19,988 nt of DNA from Porphyromonadaceae bacterium UBA7087 (lineage in GTDB: Bacteria; Bacteroidota; Bacteroidia; Bacteroidales; Muribaculaceae). The translations under genes and the position numbers were made by a program. Positions within the stretch are counted from its first letter, which is position 1. Every line of letters begins with the position of its first letter. The stretch lies in assembly GCA_002493515.1 (NCBI GenBank), contig DKYZ01000014.1:1-19988 (forward strand), written 5' to 3'. The notes under the pieces are model-generated. The model ran no database searches. It was not told where the DNA came from and saw nothing but the letters and a program-made list of their open reading frames with translations. Shown here piece by piece: positions 16,195 through 19,988 of this stretch.

Positions 16195-16805
16195 GAATCC
16201 TCTTTGATCTCGACGGCACCCTCACTGAGGAGGAATCGCTGCCATACATAGCACGACGCTCCGGAGTCACGGCTCCGGAGCTTGCCTGTATGACCCGTGA
16301 TGCGGTTTCCGGATCGCCGGAGGATTATGAGGATAATCTGCGTTACCGTCTTTCGATGTTGCGGGAGGTTGATGTCGATTCGGCCCGGGAGTATGTGGAG
16401 GAGGTTTCGTTACGTTCGCTGTTGCGTGATTTCATAATCCGCAACCGGGAGGTGTGTGGGATAGTGAGCAGTAACCTCGATTGCTGGTGGCGCGGACGGC
16501 TTGAGCGCGAGCTGGGCTGTGCCGTATGGCTGTCGGAGGCCGAGATTGTGGACGGGAGGGTAACGGGGTTGAGACGTCTTACCGACAAGAAGGGGATTGT
16601 TGAGTCGCTTCGTGGTGAGGGGGAGCTGGTGGTGTACGTAGGGGACGGGGCCAATGACGTGTCGGCTGCCGAGAGTGCCGACATTGCCGTGGCCGTGGCA
16701 TTCGCCGGCGGGCGCTGTCGCCGGCTTGAAGAAGCTGCTGCCTACGTGGCCCGGAGCGAGAGATGGTTGGCGGAGTTTATGACGACTCTTGTCCGCCGTA
16801 CATGA
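16191..16805 (+). CDS. HAD-superfamily phosphatase, phosphoserine-phosphatase-like
   Basis: This 204-residue protein begins directly with HAD motif I, FDLDGT (D6 nucleophile, D8 acid/base). Motif II is in IVSSN (S93/S94), a lysine lies in DKKG (133-134), and motif III is GDGAND (151-156). The helical cap is inserted between motifs I and II (about residues 15-85), the layout of phosphoserine-phosphatase-type enzymes. It likely removes phosphate from a small metabolite in the cytosol, but the substrate cannot be told from the sequence. It overlaps the nitroreductase gene by four bases, which suggests linked expression. It ends 59 nt from the convergent toxin remnant. Confidence 0.88.
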   Translation: MRILFDLDGTLTEEESLPYIARRSGVTAPELACMTRDAVSGSPEDYEDNLRYRLSMLREVDVDSAREYVEEVSLRSLLRDFIIRNREVCGIVSSNLDCWWRGRLERELGCAVWLSEAEIVDGRVTGLRRLTDKKGIVESLRGEGELVVYVGDGANDVSAAESADIAVAVAFAGGRCRRLEEAAAYVARSERWLAEFMTTLVRRT

Positions 16806-16818
16806 GGGAACTTGTCAT

Positions 16819-16847
16819 GGGAACGAGGGGGAACGAGGGGGAACGAA
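16819..16847. repeat. Short tandem repeat, 10-bp unit
   Basis: The unit GAACGAGGGG occurs at 16821-16830 and 16831-16840, with a partial third copy (GAACGA) from 16841. It sits between the HAD phosphatase stop and the truncated toxin gene, in the convergent gap. Confidence 0.75.
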
Positions 16848-16864
16848 GCGCGGTATAAGCATAA

Positions 16865-17071
16865 TTAACAGCAGACAGTATCGTTCTCAACATGACATTC
16901 CATATATCCCTTGTAGTTGCCAGTCAGCAAGTGGGGCCTGTTTGCTTCGGGAAGAGGGCTGCCTGTGGCAAGAAGACCCAGGATTGCCTCGAGTTTGTCT
17001 ATGACCGCGGCATTGTGTTTATAGCGTTTAGGGTCTTTCTTGAACTGGGTGGTAAGCTTAAAGGTTTTCAT
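16865..17071 (-). pseudogene. Truncated YafQ/RelE-type toxin (mRNA interferase)
   Basis: The 68-residue frame matches the start of YafQ-like toxins: KLTTQFKKDPKRYK, LEAILGLLATGSPLPE, RPHLLTGNYKGYMECHVEND. Family toxins are ribosome-dependent mRNA endonucleases of about 90 residues. Here H47, H60 and D64 are kept, but the sequence diverges after D64 (about position 16880) and stops four codons later. The following Trp, the last strands and the catalytic His/Phe near the C-terminus are missing. I translated the downstream bases in the other two frames and found no THSDLF-like ending, so this is a real loss rather than a single frameshift. It overlaps the antitoxin by ATGA. It is probably an inactive toxin. 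Confidence 0.75.
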
Positions 17072-17316
17072 AGCGAGTCGACGAAACGCCGGAAGTTGGG
17101 AAGTTCTAATGTATCGAGATTCCCGGATGTTTCTGCTTCCTTCATAGCGGCAAGAGTAGTTTTGTTGGGCCGGTCGGCGATGAATGCCATAAGTACACTC
17201 TCCACAAGATTGTTAAGGCTTCGGTTGTGATGTCTTGCCTCTTCCTGAAGGCGGGAAAGCAACTCCTCGCTAAGACGAAAGGAGGTCTGTTTTCTGATGA
17301 TTGTTGAAGTGTTCAT
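17068..17316 (-). CDS. Ribbon-helix-helix antitoxin
   Basis: The 82-residue product starts with a ribbon-helix-helix DNA-binding region (KQTSFRLSEELLSRLQEEAR, then NRSLNNLVESVLMAFI). The C-terminal part (about residues 50-82, with TLELPNFRRFVDSL) would wrap the toxin. Antitoxins of this kind neutralise the partner toxin and repress their own promoter. It precedes the toxin remnant with an ATGA overlap and has a strong promoter of its own. It looks intact, so it may persist as an orphan regulator. Confidence 0.82.
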   Translation of the reverse strand: MNTSTIIRKQTSFRLSEELLSRLQEEARHHNRSLNNLVESVLMAFIADRPNKTTLAAMKEAETSGNLDTLELPNFRRFVDSL

Positions 17317-17338
17317 GACTTTAAATGATTTAATAATG

Positions 17339-17369
17339 CAAAAGTAATATAATTGTATAACATATGCAA
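17339..17369 (-). promoter_or_regulatory. Promoter of the toxin-antitoxin pair
   Basis: On the minus strand TTG (17369-17367), 20 nt, and TACTTTTG (17346-17339) match the Bacteroidota form. The leader would be about 16 nt. The spacer contains an AT-rich imperfect inverted repeat (TATACAATTATA), a plausible antitoxin operator, though this is only an inference. Confidence 0.65.
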
Positions 17370-17434
17370 GCTGGATTCGATTAAAAATCAGTAGTCAAAG
17401 AGAAATATCGTTTATCACTCATAGTTAATCGTCC

Positions 17435-19084
17435 TCAGCGGATGGGGAGGTAGCGGCGGAGGAAATCTATGGTGGTGACGTCGGTTGGTATCTTTAGACT
17501 TTTACGCAGACGGTATTTTATAGTTTCTACCGTGCGGGGCTGGCGGTTGATCATCGAGGCAATCTCCTTGTTGGTCAGTCCGAGCACGATATAGGGCGCC
17601 ATGCGCTGCTCATTGATGCTGAGTCCTGGATAATCCTTGTCAAGAGCCACCATAAACCCGGGATGCATGCTCTCAAACGATTTCCGGAACATCTCCCAGG
17701 TGTTTTCGGAATAATCGAGCTGCTTGAGCTCCGTCGAGATCTTGTCGAGCGCGTCAGGCGAACGGTCTGACGCCAGTTCCCCGATGGTCTTTATGGTGTC
17801 GGATATACGGCTCATCTTCAGCGCGGCCGAAACCAGCTGGCGGCTCTCGTCGGAGTCAGCCGCCGTCTCCTGGTTCACAATCCTCGATTTACGCTTCCTG
17901 ATGATAACCACAGTCAGTATGGCCGCTAAGACGCAAAGCAGTACGCCGCCGATTATGGAGAATGTGGCCGTCCGCCATCTGTCGCCCCGCCGCGTCAGAC
18001 GCTCCATCTCATCCTGCGCGATACCTTTCTCAAAAATTCGCAGTGCGGACGACAGCATCTCCCCAGACTTTTCGATGGAATCCTCGATCTCATCGGCTCT
18101 CCGCAGATTATCGAACGCACCGGCCAGATCCCCTTTCTCCCTGAGCGCCCTTCCCTTTATCTCCAGACGTCTCTTCTCTATATGGTCATACGGCGCATCC
18201 TCTCCATAGAATGCGATGGCCTCCAGCGCCTCGTCCACGAGCCCGTTTCTCAGCAGCACCTCCGCATAATCATTTGAATACATCCGGCGGTTATGGAAAA
18301 GGTCAAGATGGTCGATATTGCGCCGGTAAAGGTCAATGGCCGCCTCATCCTCCCCCATACACGAGAATATTTTTGCGAGCAGGATGTTTGCGTCCACTGT
18401 GTCGGTAGTTCCCGCAGCCGCCCTGATAGCCTCCCGTGCCTCTCTCATAGCCGAAGGGTAATCTTTCTCAAGTCGGAACAGCTCGATCATGTTTATCTGG
18501 TGCACAACCCTGTATTTCCTGGCCATGACTTTCGGCATCAGACCGGATTTTGCAAACCGTTCGATTTCACTTTTCTGAGTAGCCAGGTGTTCTCTCGCGG
18601 CCTTGACGTCGTTTCCCATAAGGGCTGCGTTGATCAGCACCTCCCTTGCGTTGAGGTCATAATAAGACATTGAGTCGCTCTTCTCGATCCTGAAAATATC
18701 GAGGGCCATGTTGGAGGCCTCCACAGGGCGGTTGCCCAGCTGCATAGAGCAGGCCGCCATCGCCATTGCCCTGAGCGCGTCATGCTCATGTCTGTTTCTG
18801 TCAAGTCGTCCGGCGAGCATCAGATATTCGGAAGCCGCCTCCATATAGTCTCCTATATTCCAGCAGAGGTCTGACTTCAGTTTCCTTATCTCAATGTCGT
18901 CAGGGTGTAGCCTGATTATGGAATCCATGTATGCGATTCGCTGCCGGGCGCTGAGTGAATTGTCTTCCATCCTGGATTTGTAGAAAGCCTCCCGGAGACC
19001 GGAGGCCATGACTCCGGCCGACAGAGAGAGCGACAGCGTCACGACCATAGCCAGGGTTATGCTTACGGGTCTGTTCATCTTCAT
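17435..19084 (-). CDS. TPR-repeat membrane regulator with LuxR-like HTH
   Basis: The 549-residue protein has an N-terminal signal/anchor (MNRPVSITLAMVVTLSLSLS), a helical TPR-type periplasmic region (about residues 30-340) and one membrane helix (about 372-395, followed by RKRKSR). Its cytosolic C-terminus (about 488-532) reads LSINEQRMAPYIVLGLTNKE and then IASMINRQPRTVETIKYRLR, a LuxR-type helix-turn-helix. This layout is common in Bacteroidales one-component membrane regulators, but the signal and targets are unknown. I start it at the ATG at 19084 because a signal peptide follows directly. The frame is open further upstream (ATG at 19138), so the start could be earlier. It is transcribed away from the small secreted-protein gene at 19424. 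Confidence 0.87.
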   Translation of the reverse strand: MKMNRPVSITLAMVVTLSLSLSAGVMASGLREAFYKSRMEDNSLSARQRIAYMDSIIRLHPDDIEIRKLKSDLCWNIGDYMEAASEYLMLAGRLDRNRHEHDALRAMAMAACSMQLGNRPVEASNMALDIFRIEKSDSMSYYDLNAREVLINAALMGNDVKAAREHLATQKSEIERFAKSGLMPKVMARKYRVVHQINMIELFRLEKDYPSAMREAREAIRAAAGTTDTVDANILLAKIFSCMGEDEAAIDLYRRNIDHLDLFHNRRMYSNDYAEVLLRNGLVDEALEAIAFYGEDAPYDHIEKRRLEIKGRALREKGDLAGAFDNLRRADEIEDSIEKSGEMLSSALRIFEKGIAQDEMERLTRRGDRWRTATFSIIGGVLLCVLAAILTVVIIRKRKSRIVNQETAADSDESRQLVSAALKMSRISDTIKTIGELASDRSPDALDKISTELKQLDYSENTWEMFRKSFESMHPGFMVALDKDYPGLSINEQRMAPYIVLGLTNKEIASMINRQPRTVETIKYRLRKSLKIPTDVTTIDFLRRYLPIR

Positions 19085-19210
19085 TCGGTTTTCCCATATG
19101 GGGGTGTTTACATTCAATATAACGGTGATTTCTCTCATTTGTTTCGGCGTGAAGGAACACTTCAACCCTACGTCGGCAGTGAATTTATGGTTTTGTAATG
19201 TATTGTATTT

Positions 19211-19218
19211 CAAAGATA
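19211..19218 (-). promoter_or_regulatory. -7 element of the TPR/HTH regulator gene
   Basis: TATCTTTG on the minus strand matches TAnnTTTG; no good -33 TTG lies at the normal distance. The leader to 19084 would be about 120 nt. Within the 339-nt divergent gap 19085-19423, I see only this element, the ACACTT cluster and the element at 19312, and no gene. Confidence 0.45.
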
Positions 19219-19229
19219 TAAAAGGTATG

Positions 19230-19273
19230 AAGTGTGATTGAAGTACACTTGAATCCAGATTGCCGCACACTTG
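19230..19273. promoter_or_regulatory. Cluster of ACACTT half-sites between divergent genes
   Basis: AAGTGT (19230-19235) and ACACTT (19245-19250) form an inverted repeat with a 9-nt spacer. ACACTTG occurs again at 19267-19273, exactly 22 bp (two helical turns) after the copy at 19245. Another ACACTT is at 19157-19162. The pattern could be an operator for the adjacent regulator; this is an inference and six-base words recur by chance. Confidence 0.3.
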
Positions 19274-19311
19274 TAGGGCAGCTTTTTTTTCACAAGGGCG
19301 GGATCAAGCCG

Positions 19312-19319
19312 TAACTTTG
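19312..19319 (+). promoter_or_regulatory. -7 element for the secreted-protein gene
   Basis: TAACTTTG fits TAnnTTTG exactly. The -33 position is occupied by a run of eight T (19283-19290) without a clear TTG. The leader would be about 100 nt. Confidence 0.5.
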
Positions 19320-19423
19320 CGACCGAGGCGGGGCGATTTCCAGGGCCCGGGAATGATTGCCGTCCTGCCGGGAATAATATCAATGTCGCGGCGCAATCAC
19401 GCGAACCTAACATTTTCTACATT

Positions 19424-19975
19424 ATGAAGAAGATTATCAGAAAGGCCATAGCCTTCACAGTAATCTCAACGGCGTGGACGGTGCCAGCCTTGGCTGAGAT
19501 GTTTCCACCGTCAGTCAGAACGGACGCTTCAGGGATGGACATCCTGAAGATGGATGCGCCGGAGGTGGACGTTCTTAAGGTGGATGCGCCGGGGGCGAAA
19601 GCACCCGGGTCGGTGTCGGTCAACCTGAAGCTGACACTGCCAGAGGGAGCGGATATAACGCAATTCTATATATATCGGGTGGAGGAGCAGGGCTACCGCG
19701 CAAACTGCAACATCTCCACGGATATGTCGTTTTCGCTTGAGCCGGGTCATTACTTCTTCTCTTTCAGAGCGTTCAACTGGGGAACATTCGACGAGTATTT
19801 CTATGTCTCAGGGGAGGAGGAGATACTTCAGGACTCCATGTTCGAATATGACATGAACGACTGTTCCAACCATGTGGGCGTCACCACATACCTTCCCGAC
19901 GGTAGAGAGGCTGTCCCCGCTACCTATGACGCCTCCGGCTACAAGCTTGTGGATGCCGGTAATGTTAATCCATAA
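19424..19975 (+). CDS. Small secreted protein of unknown function
   Basis: I do not recognise this 183-residue protein. It has a clear signal peptide (MKKIIRKAIAFTVISTAWTV, cut near PALA at 24). Next comes a low-complexity segment with two copies of a ten-residue unit, MDILKMDAPE and VDVLKVDAPG. Then follows a compact, beta-rich domain (about residues 63-130: VSVNLKLTLPEGADITQFYI, FSLEPGHYFFSFRAFNWGTF) that resembles extracellular beta-sandwich domains. Two cysteines (NCNIST and NDCSN) could form a disulphide in the periplasm or outside. The stop TAA is at 19973-19975, 13 bases from the window end, so I cannot see what follows. There is no type IX C-terminal sorting domain. It is divergent from the TPR/HTH regulator, which may control it. 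Confidence 0.7.
   Translation: MKKIIRKAIAFTVISTAWTVPALAEMFPPSVRTDASGMDILKMDAPEVDVLKVDAPGAKAPGSVSVNLKLTLPEGADITQFYIYRVEEQGYRANCNISTDMSFSLEPGHYFFSFRAFNWGTFDEYFYVSGEEEILQDSMFEYDMNDCSNHVGVTTYLPDGREAVPATYDASGYKLVDAGNVNP
19535..19594 (+). repeat. 30-bp tandem repeat inside the secreted-protein gene
   Basis: Two adjacent 30-bp units (19535-19564 and 19565-19594) share the core AAG-TGGATGCGCCGG pattern with a few substitutions, and encode MDILKMDAPE and VDVLKVDAPG. Preceding bases (DASG) look like a degenerate partial unit. Copy number could vary between strains while keeping the frame. Confidence 0.8.
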
Positions 19976-19988
19976 TTCGGCAACGTAT

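Noticed and set aside
17378..17431. CGATTAA / TTAATCG inverted repeat between the antitoxin promoter and the regulator stop
   Set aside because: The arms are only 7 bp, AT-rich and 40 nt apart with no T-run; too weak for a terminator claim.
19085..19270. N-terminal extension of the TPR/HTH regulator
   Set aside because: The frame is open to 19270, but those residues have no domain, overlap the putative -7 element and would bury the signal peptide inside the protein.

Overview
The window looks like chromosome of a moderately GC-rich gut Bacteroidales, most likely of the Muribaculaceae type; this assignment is an inference. It rests on a type IX secretion (Por/Gld) gene cluster, on several promoters of the Bacteroidota form TTG-N20-TAnnTTTG, on start sites without clear Shine-Dalgarno sequences, and on a TPR sensor with a LuxR-like C-terminus of the Bacteroidales kind. 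No tRNA, rRNA, CRISPR array, integrase or insertion sequence was seen.

Layout. Positions 1-204 hold no gene but contain two strong inverted repeats downstream of a minus-strand operon (promoter about 2925-2956) that encodes a dGTP triphosphohydrolase and a TPM-domain membrane protein with zinc ribbons. Positions 3035-4435 carry a minus-strand sodium:amino-acid symporter (AGCS family) that is interrupted by one in-frame TGA at codon 47. Divergent from it, 4611-11700 is a tight six-gene plus-strand cluster, porT-porP-gldK-gldL-gldM-gldN. It supplies an outer-membrane barrel, a PorP/SprF protein, the PorK/N periplasmic ring and the PorL/M inner-membrane motor of the type IX secretion system. It ends in a textbook intrinsic terminator.

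Directly behind that terminator, and overlapping it with its promoter, lies an AT-richer two-gene restriction-modification island (11788-14270): a XamI/SalI-like endonuclease and an N6-adenine methyltransferase, overlapping by ATGA. It looks horizontally acquired. Next come a minus-strand GT2 glycosyltransferase, a divergent plus-strand nitroreductase/HAD phosphatase pair, and a minus-strand toxin-antitoxin pair in which the YafQ-like toxin is truncated while the antitoxin and its promoter look intact. Then follow a minus-strand TPR/HTH membrane regulator and, divergent from it, a small secreted protein with an internal 30-bp tandem repeat.

The six por/gld genes form the one obvious multi-gene machine. 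The restriction-modification pair is the clearest accessory system. I did not find a convincing wholly new system. The most notable points are the interrupted transporter, the very basic tail on GldN/PorN, the porT linkage, the nested terminator/promoter at the island edge with a possibly leaderless endonuclease transcript, the decayed toxin, and a perfect 39-nt palindrome near the left end.
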